Assembly (NCBI GenBank): GCA_018697295.1
Contig: JABHTJ010000002.1
Span: forward strand, 92,027-156,026
Reading direction: 5' to 3'
Source of the DNA: an archaeon
Lineage (GTDB): Archaea; Nanobdellota; Nanobdellia; Pacearchaeales; GW2011-AR1
DNA length: 64,000 nt
In this document: positions 10,154 through 19,434 of the stretch, one piece after another
Layout of the letters: each line of letters starts with the position of its first letter
Numbering within the stretch: the stretch's first letter is position 1
Translations under genes and position numbers: made by a program
Notes under the pieces: generated by a model
What the model was told of the DNA's origin: nothing
Database searches by the model: none
What the model saw: only the letters and a program-made list of their open reading frames with translations

Positions 10154-10545
10154 TTTTTCCTCCTCTTTTTAGGGGGCTTTCCTCTTATTTTTTTCTTTCG
10201 ACATATCCAAGAAATAAGCCCAAGAAGATTATAAGTTCCCACTGTGCCGAGCGTTAACCAGATGTAATAATTATTCCCGATAATTTCTTTCCTCATTAAA
10301 ACAATATATGTAATAAGTAAGGGATATAAAATATAATGGAAGTAATAAAACCAACTTCTTTTCTCTTCATTTCTAATCTCAAATGCCAATACTAAAAACA
10401 TAATTGCCAAGAGTGTAAAAACCCACCACGGGACCGCCCCTGCTGAAACCTCAAGAACTTTTTTTACAAAAGTTTCCGCAAGAATAAATCCTGCAACAAT
10501 AATGATAATTTCGGAGATAAAGTCTCTACTGCTTTTGTTTCCCAT
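10150..10545 (-). CDS. Hypothetical membrane protein
   Basis: Several hydrophobic segments; basic C-terminus. Confidence 0.6.
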   Translation of the reverse strand: MGNKSSRDFISEIIIIVAGFILAETFVKKVLEVSAGAVPWWVFTLLAIMFLVLAFEIRNEEKRSWFYYFHYILYPLLITYIVLMRKEIIGNNYYIWLTLGTVGTYNLLGLISWICRKKKIRGKPPKKRRKK

Positions 10546-10588
10546 AAAATAATTACCCTAACAAAATTAATAAATCTTTCCAATTATC

Positions 10589-12307
10589 CTAAAAAACAGC
10601 CCACTCGCCCCGTTCTTTCTGTTCTCGATCCAACACTGAACCTTTCTTATTAATCCGAGGCCGGCCACTCTCTTCTTCTTTTCTTAAAGTAATATCCAAA
10701 TCTTTAAGCAAGGTAGAAATCCCTTTTTCGAAATCTTTAATCTCTGAAGTCTTCCCAGTTTTTCCTGAAATTCCTTCAACATTAATAACTGAATCGGCGA
10801 GATAAGAGATTAATAATAAATCGTGATCGACTACGAATGCTGTTTTTTCTTTTTGCGTCATGATGTCTTTGATTGCTTTGGCGACTGAAATTCTTTCTTC
10901 GACATCCAGATATGCTGAGGGTTCATCTAGAAGATAGATGTCTGCGGTTTTACTTACACATCTAGCGATTGAGAATCTTTGGAGTTCTCCACCTGATAAG
11001 TCTTTTAATTTCTTTGATGCGAGAACACCTAGATTAAATGTTGAGGCTATTTGCTTGTTGATTTTTTCCTTGAATATAATGTCTCGAACACTTTCTTCAC
11101 TTTCAGTTTCTAAATATTGCGGTTTGTATGAGATGTCGAGTTTTAAGTCGATGTTGTTTTCTTTAGTTTTGAGTTCTCCTGCTAAGGCTTTTACAAAAGT
11201 TGTTTTTCCTGTTCCGTTTTTTCCTAGGATTCCGATTACGTGGTTTTCGTGGATTTCTCCTTTTTGTGCTTCTAGTTTGAAACCAGAATCAAATTCTACG
11301 CTAAACGCTGGCCATTCTGCGATTTTGTTTCCGGACATTGCAGGATTTTTGGTGAAGTTAAAATTGAGTGCTTTGTCTCGGATTCTTAGATTTTCTTCTT
11401 TAAGAAAACCTTGCAAATATGAATTGACGCCGTATTTTGAAGATTTTATTTGACTGACGATTCCAAATGCTCCTTGTCCTCCGTAGAATACATTGATGTA
11501 ATCGGTTAGGTAGTCGAGGATTAAAAGGTCGTGTTCGATTACGATGACTTCCTTCTCACTTCCTATTTCTTTAATGAAATCACTTACTAAGAGTCTTTGT
11601 CCAATGTCAAGGTATGCGAGTGGTTCGTCAAAGAAGTAAACGTCTGAATCGGTTAGGCTTGCCGCAATTATTGCGATTCGTTGAAGTTCTCCACCAGAGA
11701 GTTTATTCATTTTGTTTTCAAGAGTATGTTCAACATCTAATTTTTTCGCGAGTTCTTTTATTTTTTTCTCACTTCCGCGTTTTTTTAGTAAGTCTATTGT
11801 TTTCATGTCGATTGCGAGAGAAGAAATATTTTGTGGCTTATAAGAAATTACTTTGTTTTCTATGTCTTCAAAATATCGTAAGAGTTCATTTCCTGCGAAG
11901 AATTTTTTTACGTCTTCAGAGGTCGCCTCACTTCCAAGATTTATTTTCATCTGATTCGAGAGAAGTTTTATTGCAGTCGATTTTCCAATTCCGTTTCGCC
12001 CAAGCATTCCCAAGATATTCCCTTTTTTTGGGGTTGGTAGCCCGTAGAGTGTGAAACCGTTTTTGCCGTATCTGTGCACGATGTCTTTTTCTTCGACTGA
12101 AGGGAGATTAATAATTTCGATTGCGCCAAAAGGACAGCGTTTCACACAAATTGAACAGCCGATGCAAGTGTTTTCGTCGATTTTCGCTTTTTCTGCAATG
12201 GTTATGCAACTCTCTTGTTCCTTTTTCTCGACAGGGCAGTATTTTTTACATTCGTGTGCGCAGAGAAGTGGTTTGCATTTTTCTCTTTGGATTATTGCTA
12301 GTCTCAT
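10589..12307 (-). CDS. RNase L inhibitor / ABCE1 ribosome-recycling ATPase
   Basis: MRLAIIQREKCKPLLCAHECKKYCPVEK; 4Fe-4S CIGCSICVKRCPFGAI; two ABC domains (GRNGIGKST, GKNGTGKTT; LSGGELQR twice). Confidence 0.95.
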   Translation of the reverse strand: MRLAIIQREKCKPLLCAHECKKYCPVEKKEQESCITIAEKAKIDENTCIGCSICVKRCPFGAIEIINLPSVEEKDIVHRYGKNGFTLYGLPTPKKGNILGMLGRNGIGKSTAIKLLSNQMKINLGSEATSEDVKKFFAGNELLRYFEDIENKVISYKPQNISSLAIDMKTIDLLKKRGSEKKIKELAKKLDVEHTLENKMNKLSGGELQRIAIIAASLTDSDVYFFDEPLAYLDIGQRLLVSDFIKEIGSEKEVIVIEHDLLILDYLTDYINVFYGGQGAFGIVSQIKSSKYGVNSYLQGFLKEENLRIRDKALNFNFTKNPAMSGNKIAEWPAFSVEFDSGFKLEAQKGEIHENHVIGILGKNGTGKTTFVKALAGELKTKENNIDLKLDISYKPQYLETESEESVRDIIFKEKINKQIASTFNLGVLASKKLKDLSGGELQRFSIARCVSKTADIYLLDEPSAYLDVEERISVAKAIKDIMTQKEKTAFVVDHDLLLISYLADSVINVEGISGKTGKTSEIKDFEKGISTLLKDLDITLRKEEESGRPRINKKGSVLDREQKERGEWAVF

Positions 12308-12311
12308 TAGA

Positions 12312-12332
12312 CTCTCTTTCTTTTGAAAAGAA
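12312..12332. other. Perfect 10-bp palindrome immediately upstream of RLI
   Basis: TCTTTCTTTT-g-AAAAGAAAGA. Confidence 0.5.
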
Positions 12333-12428
12333 AGATTCCCCTGCACTCACGTGGTGTACCTCTTCTGAGGCAAAGCAGAAAAAACTCAGATTCCAAAACT
12401 TTGTTTTGATTTATTTTCATAGAATACG

Positions 12429-12457
12429 TAGTCAAAATCCTGTTTTAAATTTGACTA
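12429..12457 (-). terminator. Hairpin abutting the stop of the receiver-domain gene
   Basis: TAGTCAAA(12429-12436)/TTTGACTA(12450-12457), directly adjacent to stop at 12458. Confidence 0.35.
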
Positions 12458-12814
12458 TCATGGTTTTCCAATATATTTTTTCACTTCTTTAATCAAAAAA
12501 CGTATATTGAATGGTTTTTCAATAAAACCTTCAACACCTTTGTGGATGAGGGCCTTTCTTTCGATCTCCGAGAGTTTGACTACTGATAAAAAAACAATTT
12601 TTGATTTAAGTTTTGGCACAATATATTTCACTGGGGTTCCTGGCATCATGATGTCTAGTAGTATGAGGTCTGGTTTTGGTCCTTTTTTTGTTTTTTCCAA
12701 AGCATCATCAGCATCAATGGCAGTCGATACGCGATATCCTGCTTTTTTTAAAATCATTCTAACACTATCTCGAATATCTTTTTCATCATCAACGACCAAT
12801 ATTAGCTTTGCCAT
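12458..12814 (-). CDS. CheY-like response regulator receiver domain protein
   Basis: ILVVDDEKDIRDSVRMILKKAGY...PDLILLDIMMPGTP...FIEKPF. Confidence 0.92.
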   Translation of the reverse strand: MAKLILVVDDEKDIRDSVRMILKKAGYRVSTAIDADDALEKTKKGPKPDLILLDIMMPGTPVKYIVPKLKSKIVFLSVVKLSEIERKALIHKGVEGFIEKPFNIRFLIKEVKKYIGKP

Positions 12815-13326
12815 TATTTGCTTCCTCCCCGAATTTTATCAAATGATGAAAGAGTTTCTTCAATTAAAAAATTCTCTTTATCCACTGATTTAACAATAAA
12901 TATTGTTTCTCCCTTGTTTTTCCCCAAGTCCTTTTCAAAAGATTTTATGAATTTTGTAAGGGTATGATTTCCTGCCGGAATTCTTTGGCCATAAGCCAAT
13001 AAACTTGATAGGGAGTCAAAAATAACGAGCGTGTAACCGCCTTTAATAGCTGTCTTAATTTTGCTTTTGATTCCTGCAAGGTCATAGGGCGCTTTTGCAA
13101 AAGTACATCCAGGCACTTTCTTTGGAGTATTGATCACTGCACTAATCGCGTCAATGAAAAAGATATTTTTAGAATTTATTTTCTTTTTTTTCAAAGCATC
13201 TTTTATTGCATCACAACTTTTATTCAAGGTAACATAACAGACTTTTTTATTCCCTGCTTTTTTTATAAATTTTAGACCTTCTTTAAACGAATCTTGTTTG
13301 TTTGAAATGTATTGTAATATTAACAT
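12814..13326 (-). CDS. RecA/KaiC-fold protein lacking a Walker A motif (DUF835-like), paired with the receiver protein
   Basis: YTLVIFDSLSSLLAY (Walker-B-like); no GxxxxGK[ST]; overlaps the receiver gene start. Confidence 0.55.
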   Translation of the reverse strand: MLILQYISNKQDSFKEGLKFIKKAGNKKVCYVTLNKSCDAIKDALKKKKINSKNIFFIDAISAVINTPKKVPGCTFAKAPYDLAGIKSKIKTAIKGGYTLVIFDSLSSLLAYGQRIPAGNHTLTKFIKSFEKDLGKNKGETIFIVKSVDKENFLIEETLSSFDKIRGGSK

Positions 13327-13373
13327 TGTTCACCTAGTTTTTGAATGAAACTAGATTATATAAATTTATTTCT

Positions 13374-13583
13374 TTAACACTTCGTCCCGCATTCTGGGCA
13401 GAACTTTTCTCCGCCTTCTAGGGCCCAATTACAGTTTCCATTAGAGCATCGCGGGATTTCTTTTTTTTCTTCGATGATTGCTTCGTAGTCACTTCTGCCT
13501 GAGAGGACTTTTCCCATAATCTTCTTGATTTTATCTTTTTCCTCTTCGTCTTTCTGATATTTTGTTAAATCGAATCCGTCCAT
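13374..13583 (-). CDS. Small zinc-ribbon protein
   Basis: CSNGNCNWALEGGEKFCPECGTKC. Confidence 0.6.
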   Translation of the reverse strand: MDGFDLTKYQKDEEEKDKIKKIMGKVLSGRSDYEAIIEEKKEIPRCSNGNCNWALEGGEKFCPECGTKC

Positions 13584-13625
13584 AGTGTTTTTATCTGAAA
13601 ATTATTTTTTAAATTTATCTCTTAT

Positions 13626-13847
13626 TTATCTTTTTGTAATTTTATATCTTTTGTCAAATCTTTTTTGTCTTTTAAGAGAAATTAATCCTTCTATGGCAAG
13701 TCCTAGTCCTGCGAGTAACCAGAACCAGTCAGAAGATATATCGATTAAACCAAATGTTTTTAGGAGAACTCCCGTAACGATTAATGTTCCCAATAGAACG
13801 ACACCCAGAGATTTTAAGTGACTTACTTTCATAACATTGAGAATCAA
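13626..13847 (-). CDS. Small membrane protein
   Basis: Two hydrophobic segments. Confidence 0.5.
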   Translation of the reverse strand: MILNVMKVSHLKSLGVVLLGTLIVTGVLLKTFGLIDISSDWFWLLAGLGLAIEGLISLKRQKRFDKRYKITKR

Positions 13848-13880
13848 AAAGCTTTTATAAAACTAACTTGAATAAATTGT

Positions 13881-14057
13881 ATGAAACAAACTTGTAATTT
13901 GTGTGGGGAAGACTTGAAATCTACGTTTTTGGACAAACCTCTTGGGACTCATGTTCGTCTTGGGAGTGGGGAAGGTTCTAGGGTGGTCGCTGTTTGTTCT
14001 AGCTGTCAGAAAAAACACAAAGAAAATCTTTTAAAAGAAGTTCGTTCTAAAAATTAA
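13881..14057 (+). CDS. 58-aa double CxxC zinc-binding protein (below ORF-track cutoff)
   Basis: MKQTCNLCGEDLKSTFLDKPLGTHVRLGSGEGSRVVAVCSSCQKKHKENLLKEVRSKN*. Confidence 0.6.
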   Translation: MKQTCNLCGEDLKSTFLDKPLGTHVRLGSGEGSRVVAVCSSCQKKHKENLLKEVRSKN

Positions 14058-14072
14058 GTCTTGATTAATTAT

Positions 14073-14145
14073 GCCTGCGTAGCTCAGTTGATAGAGCGCA
14101 ACACTCGTAATGTTGAGGTCGTCGGTTTGATCCCGGCCGCAGGCT
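14073..14145 (+). tRNA. tRNA-Thr (CGT)
   Basis: GCCTGCG/CGCAGGC acceptor; CAACA-CTCGTAA-TGTTG anticodon arm; GTCGG-TTTGATC-CCGGC T arm; no encoded CCA. Confidence 0.93.
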
Positions 14146-14165
14146 TATTTTATATTATAGCAAAA

Positions 14166-14173
14166 CTTATAAG
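14166..14173 (+). promoter_or_regulatory. TATA box of tRNA-Leu, centred about 27 nt before mature 5' end
   Basis: CTTATAAG. Confidence 0.6.
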
Positions 14174-14196
14174 GAAAATGGATGTGGTGTTTTTAT

Positions 14197-14280
14197 GTGG
14201 GAGTGCCGGAGCGGTCAAACGGGCTGGCTTTAAGCGCCAGTAGCTTTATGCTTACGGGGGTTCGAATCCTCTCTCCCACA
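14197..14280 (+). tRNA. tRNA-Leu (TAA), type II
   Basis: GTGGGAG/CTCCCAC; CTGGC-TTTAAGC-GCCAG; long variable arm; GGTTCGAATCC. Confidence 0.93.
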
Positions 14281-14304
14281 TTAATTTTCTTAGAATTATC
14301 TTAT

Positions 14305-14796
14305 TTATTCAACCAGAACAACAACATTCGTCATTCCGCGGCGTTTCTTTTCGATGAATCCTTTTCCTTCGAGTTTTTCTAGGATTCGGCTCATCTTGAC
14401 TTTTCCAATATTCGTTTTTTCGATTAGGTCTGCTTGGAAGATAGTTTTTTGTTCTTTGATTATCTCAAAGATTTTCTTTTCGTCTGGACGTAGATCTTTA
14501 GTGTTGTATTTTTTTTGAGATTTTCTCTTGTGAACGGTTTTTGTTTTGAAAATTATTTCTTTTTGAGGCTTTGAGGAGATTAAAAAAGCTGCGATTAAAA
14601 TAATGAGTCCTACGATGACGACAGAAAAATTCGTTTGTTTTGTTACCGTGTCATACATTGGGCAACTGTCTCCGTGACCGGCAGAACTGCAGCTCGCATT
14701 GACGATGTCATGAAGTGCTGAATTAAACATATAAATTATTATTACAATAACTACTGCGACACCTAAAAGAAGGTAACCAGTTTTTTTATTATCCAT
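14305..14796 (-). CDS. Membrane-anchored winged-helix transcriptional regulator
   Basis: N-terminal TM segments; EKIFEIIKEQKTIFQADLIEKTNIGKVKMSRILEKLEGKGFIEKKRRG wHTH. Confidence 0.75.
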   Translation of the reverse strand: MDNKKTGYLLLGVAVVIVIIIYMFNSALHDIVNASCSSAGHGDSCPMYDTVTKQTNFSVVIVGLIILIAAFLISSKPQKEIIFKTKTVHKRKSQKKYNTKDLRPDEKKIFEIIKEQKTIFQADLIEKTNIGKVKMSRILEKLEGKGFIEKKRRGMTNVVVLVE

Positions 14797-14884
14797 TTAT
14801 TCTCTTAGTAATTTATTCTTATAAATGTAGCCCTGAAACTAGTTTCATCAAAGTGTTTAAATAAAACAATATTCTAGAAAAATA

Positions 14885-15571
14885 ATGACTGTTAAAAATT
14901 TCATTAATGAACTACAAAAAAGTGAACGTGTTGAAGGAGAACTTCTCAGGACAATTTTCGTTTCTTTGATTGCATCGTTTGCTACCTTTGGGTTATTATA
15001 TTATACTAGGTTGCAAAATATTGAAAATTTTATTCCCCAATATGGATATTTTATCTTCTTCTCAATTCTTTCGTATGTTCTAGTTATGCCTGCGATTCGT
15101 CAAGTTCGTGCGTTTAAGAAATTTCCCTGTATGACTGGGATGATGATTGGCATGACTATTGGAATGATGTCTGGAATGATGCTCGGGTTTTTTGTAGGCG
15201 CGGTTAGTGGAATGTTTTGGGGAAGTGTCTTTGGAATGGGTGTTGGAATCGTACTTGGTGTTTGGAAGGGGAGATGTTGTGGCGTTATGGGGGTTATGGA
15301 AGGGATGATGGCAGGATTTATGGGTGGTTTAATGGGTGCGATGACTGCAGTTATGATGTATAATGATCATTTGAAGGCTGCAGGACTTATTTTGTTTGTT
15401 GTCTGTGGTGCGATTTTGATTGGACTGAATTATATGCTTTATACTGAAACTAAACATGAGGAGCGGCAATTTAGCGAGGGCGATTTTACTACGATTATCT
15501 TGAGCGTATTATTTACTGCGATAACTATCTGGATGATTGTATTTGGTCCGAAGAGTCCTCTTTTTGCATAA
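14885..15571 (+). CDS. Gly/Met-rich polytopic membrane protein in the copper cluster
   Basis: MTGMMIGMTIGMMSGMMLGFFVGAVSGMFWGSVFGMGVGIVLG...GVMEGMMAGFMGGLMGAMTAVMMY. Confidence 0.7.
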   Translation: MTVKNFINELQKSERVEGELLRTIFVSLIASFATFGLLYYTRLQNIENFIPQYGYFIFFSILSYVLVMPAIRQVRAFKKFPCMTGMMIGMTIGMMSGMMLGFFVGAVSGMFWGSVFGMGVGIVLGVWKGRCCGVMGVMEGMMAGFMGGLMGAMTAVMMYNDHLKAAGLILFVVCGAILIGLNYMLYTETKHEERQFSEGDFTTIILSVLFTAITIWMIVFGPKSPLFA

Positions 15572-15575
15572 TAAA

Positions 15576-15965
15576 ATGGAAATAAAAAAAACAACGATCT
15601 ATATGTGGGGAACGCTTTTGCTCATAGCCTTTGGTGGCTATTTGATGATGGCTGGTTCCGGTGATGGAGTTACTGGGAATGTTGTTGCTGGTGCAGGTTC
15701 TGGAGAAGTTCGGGAATTTACTTTGGGGATGAAAAATTATAATTATTATCCAGATAGCATTACTGTAAAAGCAGGACAACCAGTAAAGATTAGTTTGGAT
15801 AAGACTGCTCAGGGATGTTTTAGGGATTTCACCATACGAGATTTGGGAGTTCGGAAGTATCTGCAAAAGACAAGCGACTTTGTCGAGTTTACGCCAACAA
15901 AAAAGGGGACGTATACATTTGCTTGTAGTATGGGGATGGGATACGGCAAATTAATTGTGAAATAA
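15576..15965 (+). CDS. Membrane-anchored cupredoxin-like protein
   Basis: YYPDSITVKAGQPVKISLDKTAQGCFRDFTI...GTYTFACSMGMGYGKLIV. Confidence 0.85.
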   Translation: MEIKKTTIYMWGTLLLIAFGGYLMMAGSGDGVTGNVVAGAGSGEVREFTLGMKNYNYYPDSITVKAGQPVKISLDKTAQGCFRDFTIRDLGVRKYLQKTSDFVEFTPTKKGTYTFACSMGMGYGKLIVK

Positions 15966-15966
15966 A

Positions 15967-16422
15967 ATGAAGTTTATTTTTAAAAAACCCCATATTTTTA
16001 TTTTTTTGAGTACATTTTTTATATATATAGTTGCACTTTTACTCTTGAGTAATTTCTCCGAATCAATACAATTATTGTTTTTGTATTCTGAAAATTTAAA
16101 CTGGGCAAAGTTATTATTTTCTCTGTTTATTTCTATTAGTATCGGGTTTTTTATTGCAGTAAATGTTTGTTTCGTCATAAAAGAATACGTTCAACGAAAA
16201 AATTGCAAAAATGGTGGTGCTTTAACCGGAGCGGGACTTCTTGCAGGACTTTCTCTTGGCGTTTGTCCGCTTTGTGTTGGGGGATTTCTTCCAATACTTC
16301 TTGGATTCTTTGGAATTTCTTTTTCTTTTGGACTTCTTCCTTTTCAGGGAATTGAAATTCAAGTTGGAGTTTTGGTTTTGATGATTTTTACAACCTATAT
16401 GTTCTACAAGAGAAAGATTTAA
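15967..16422 (+). CDS. Membrane protein with GVCPLCVGGF motif
   Basis: Several TM segments; located between cupredoxin and ArsR genes. Confidence 0.65.
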   Translation: MKFIFKKPHIFIFLSTFFIYIVALLLLSNFSESIQLLFLYSENLNWAKLLFSLFISISIGFFIAVNVCFVIKEYVQRKNCKNGGALTGAGLLAGLSLGVCPLCVGGFLPILLGFFGISFSFGLLPFQGIEIQVGVLVLMIFTTYMFYKRKI

Positions 16423-16446
16423 ATAAGATATGTATTTATTAATCAT

Positions 16447-16812
16447 ATGACAACTAAAAACATATTAAAAAAATGTCACTCGCAAGGTTTTGGTGAAAGC
16501 GATACTTATGGCGCGTATAAAATATTCTTTGGAACCTTGGTTTCTGAATCGCGACTAAAAATTATTAACCTCTTAAGGAAAAAAAATCTTAGTGTAGGCC
16601 AAATTTCTGAAGAACTCGGGCTTGAACAAACTGCAACTTCTCATGATCTTGCCAGATTAAAACAATGTGGATTTGTATCTGTTGAAACTGTTGGAAAATA
16701 TAGGAATTATAGTTTGAATAAAGAGACTATTGAGCCATTAATGAAGCTAATAGATGTTCATATGGCTGCGAATTGTATTCATATTTTAAATAACTCTGGA
16801 GGAAATAAATGA
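16447..16812 (+). CDS. ArsR-family metalloregulator
   Basis: ESRLKIINLLRKKNLSVGQISEELGLEQTATSHDLARLKQCGFVSVETVGKYRNYSL. Confidence 0.87.
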   Translation: MTTKNILKKCHSQGFGESDTYGAYKIFFGTLVSESRLKIINLLRKKNLSVGQISEELGLEQTATSHDLARLKQCGFVSVETVGKYRNYSLNKETIEPLMKLIDVHMAANCIHILNNSGGNK

Positions 16813-17021
16813 AAAAAGTAAAAATAACAATTTCGGGAATGCACTGTGCTGCTTGTTCGGGAATCGCTGAAAAAGAAATTAAAAAAGTAGCTGGCGTAAA
16901 AGAAGTTAGTGTAAGCGTTATGACGAATAAGGCGATTATTGAGGCTGAAGATTCTGTTAATGTCGAAGCTTTGAAAGCTGCAGTTGATAATGCTGGATAC
17001 AAGGTTGTTAGTGTAAAATAA
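16809..17021 (+). CDS. copZ: Heavy-metal-associated (HMA) copper chaperone
   Basis: KITISGMHCAACSGIAEKEIKKVAGVKEVSV: MxCxxC ferredoxin-like metal-binding domain. Confidence 0.88.
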   Translation: MKKVKITISGMHCAACSGIAEKEIKKVAGVKEVSVSVMTNKAIIEAEDSVNVEALKAAVDNAGYKVVSVK

Positions 17022-17049
17022 TTTATTTTATTTTAATTTGAAAAAGAAA

Positions 17050-18996
17050 ATGGAAAAGAAAATAGAAGAGTCTGTTGAAGAAATGGAAATTAATACTTGG
17101 AAGAGAAAACTTGTTTTGGCGTGGACGATAACAATTCCCTTGCTAGTGATTATGTATTCTCATATGATCTTTGGGCTTGAACTTGTGTCTATGAAATCTA
17201 TGACTGTTATTTTATTGGTGCTTGGTTTTCCGATTATTTTTATTCTCGGGTTTGATACTCTTCGTGCTGGGACTCGTGGTTTTTGGAAGTTGCAATTTAG
17301 TATGGACTCTTTAATTTCTTTGGGGACGGTGATTGCGTATGGAACTGGCTTTTTTGCTTATTTTGGATTAACTCAAGATTACTCTGGCGTTTCTTCAATG
17401 ATTATGACAATTTTTATTACTGGAAAATATATTGAAGCAAAAGCGAAGGGGAGAGCGAGTAGTGAGATAAAAAAATTATTGGAACTTGGTGCAAAAAAAG
17501 CTACAGTTATTCGTGGAAAGAAAGAAATGATTGTTGATATTTCTGAAGTTGTTATTGGAGATGTTATGGTTGTAAAACCTGGTGAGAAAATTCCAACTGA
17601 TGGGATTGTGACTAAAGGTGGAAGTGCAGTTGATGAATCTATGGTTACTGGAGAAAGTATACCTACTGACAAGGTGAAAGGAAGTAGCGTTATTGGTGCG
17701 ACGATTAACCAAGATGGAATATTATATATTAAGGCAACTAAGGTTGGCGAAGATACTTTTTTGGCTCATATTATTGAATTAGTTGAAGAAGCTCAAGGAA
17801 CAAAAGTTCCAATTCAAAAAGTTGCCGATTCAATTACGAGCGTTTTTGTCCCAGTGATTTTAGTAATTTCACTTTTATCTTTTATCGCTTGGTTTTATAT
17901 TAGTGGGGATTTAAGCAAATCGATTGGTGTTGCCGTTGCCGTTTTGGTTATTGCATGTCCTTGCTCTTTGGGTCTCGCAACTCCGATTACTTTGATGGTT
18001 GGTTCGGGAATGGGGGCAAAACGAGGAATTTTATTTCGAAAGGGAGAAGCAATTCAAACAATGAAGGAAATAAAATATGTTGTTTTTGATAAAACTGGGA
18101 CGATTACGAAAGGAGCTCCTGAAGTTACGGATGTTTATTCTATTGTTAGGGGTGGTGAGAAGGATTTAATTGGAAAGGTTGCTTCTCTTGAAAAATTGTC
18201 TGAACATCCGGTTGGAAAAGCAATTGTTTCTTATGCTAACTTGAAAAGTTATCAAAAGGTAAGTGGATTCTCAATTATTCGTGGTAAGGGTGTTGTTGGC
18301 ACAATTAATAAAAAGAAAATTTTTGTGGGGACACAACGTTTGATGGTTGAGAATAAAATTTCTCTTGGAAAAATTAGTAAGATTCTTGAATCGTATGAAC
18401 TCGCTGGAAAAACGACTATGATTGTTGCTGAAGCTGGAAAAATTATTGGGGCGATTGCTGTTGCAGATACGGTCAAGGAAGAATCAAAAAGAGTTATTGC
18501 ATATTTGAAGAAAAAGAATTTTAAGACGGTTATGATTACTGGCGATAATGAACGGACTGCCAAGGCCATTGCAAAACAGGTCGGAATTTCAAAAGTTATT
18601 GCAGGAGTTTTGCCTGAAGATAAATCTAATGAAGTTATGAAGTTGCAAAAGGATGGGATGGTTGCATTTGTAGGAGATGGAATTAACGACGCACCTGCAC
18701 TAAAACAAGCAAATGTTGGGATTGCGATGGGAACCGGAACTGATATTGCGATTGAAGCAGGCGATATTGTTTTAGCAAAAGGATCTCTACGAGGAGTTGC
18801 TCAGGCAATTATTTTATCCAAAGCTACCTTTGGAAAAATAAAACAGAATTTATTTTGGGCGTTTGCATATAATACTATTGCGATCCCATTAGCCGTTGCA
18901 GGAGTTTTACATCCAGTAGTTGCAGAAATTGCCATGGCGCTTTCGAGTATCACTGTCGTTACTAACGCTAATTTACTGAGGGGGAAAAAGATTTAG
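17050..18996 (+). CDS. copA: Copper-translocating P1B-type ATPase
   Basis: CPCSLGLATP, DKTGTITKG, SEHPVG, GDGINDAPAL. Confidence 0.94.
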   Translation: MEKKIEESVEEMEINTWKRKLVLAWTITIPLLVIMYSHMIFGLELVSMKSMTVILLVLGFPIIFILGFDTLRAGTRGFWKLQFSMDSLISLGTVIAYGTGFFAYFGLTQDYSGVSSMIMTIFITGKYIEAKAKGRASSEIKKLLELGAKKATVIRGKKEMIVDISEVVIGDVMVVKPGEKIPTDGIVTKGGSAVDESMVTGESIPTDKVKGSSVIGATINQDGILYIKATKVGEDTFLAHIIELVEEAQGTKVPIQKVADSITSVFVPVILVISLLSFIAWFYISGDLSKSIGVAVAVLVIACPCSLGLATPITLMVGSGMGAKRGILFRKGEAIQTMKEIKYVVFDKTGTITKGAPEVTDVYSIVRGGEKDLIGKVASLEKLSEHPVGKAIVSYANLKSYQKVSGFSIIRGKGVVGTINKKKIFVGTQRLMVENKISLGKISKILESYELAGKTTMIVAEAGKIIGAIAVADTVKEESKRVIAYLKKKNFKTVMITGDNERTAKAIAKQVGISKVIAGVLPEDKSNEVMKLQKDGMVAFVGDGINDAPALKQANVGIAMGTGTDIAIEAGDIVLAKGSLRGVAQAIILSKATFGKIKQNLFWAFAYNTIAIPLAVAGVLHPVVAEIAMALSSITVVTNANLLRGKKI

Positions 18997-19030
18997 AAAC
19001 TTTAATAAAGTGTTCTTAATAATATAAAAT

Positions 19031-19402
19031 ATGGGAAGTAAAAAAGTTCATTGGTTGAAGAATCCGAATACTTACATAATTGTCGTCGTCGTCATAGTTC
19101 TTTATTTTTTGGTAGTTCCCAAGACTCCTGCGGGAGAGGTTGATTCTTTTGCACAATGTTTGGCTGAAGAAGGTGCTGTTATGTATGGGACTGACTGGTG
19201 CGGTTATTGTAAACAACAAAAGGCGCTTTTTGGTGGGAGTTTTAAGCATGTTAATTATGTGAATTGTGATTCTAATAAAGAGGAATGTGATGCTGCCGGT
19301 GTCGAGGGTTATCCAACTTGGGTGATTAATGGAGAGAGCCGAGGTGGTGTTCAGTCTCTTGGAGTTCTTTCTGGTTTAACTGGTTGTGAAATTAAGAATT
19401 AG
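19031..19402 (+). CDS. Membrane-anchored thioredoxin-fold protein
   Basis: VMYGTDWCGYCKQQKALFG ... VEGYPTWVI with N-terminal TM. Confidence 0.85.
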   Translation: MGSKKVHWLKNPNTYIIVVVVIVLYFLVVPKTPAGEVDSFAQCLAEEGAVMYGTDWCGYCKQQKALFGGSFKHVNYVNCDSNKEECDAAGVEGYPTWVINGESRGGVQSLGVLSGLTGCEIKN

Positions 19403-19434
19403 TTTCTAAGTTTTCTAAAATAATTTTCAAATAA

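Noticed and set aside
11614-12326. Plus-strand ORFs antisense to RLI (146 and 91 aa)
   Set aside because: Overlap an unambiguous conserved gene on the other strand; composition is that of antisense frames
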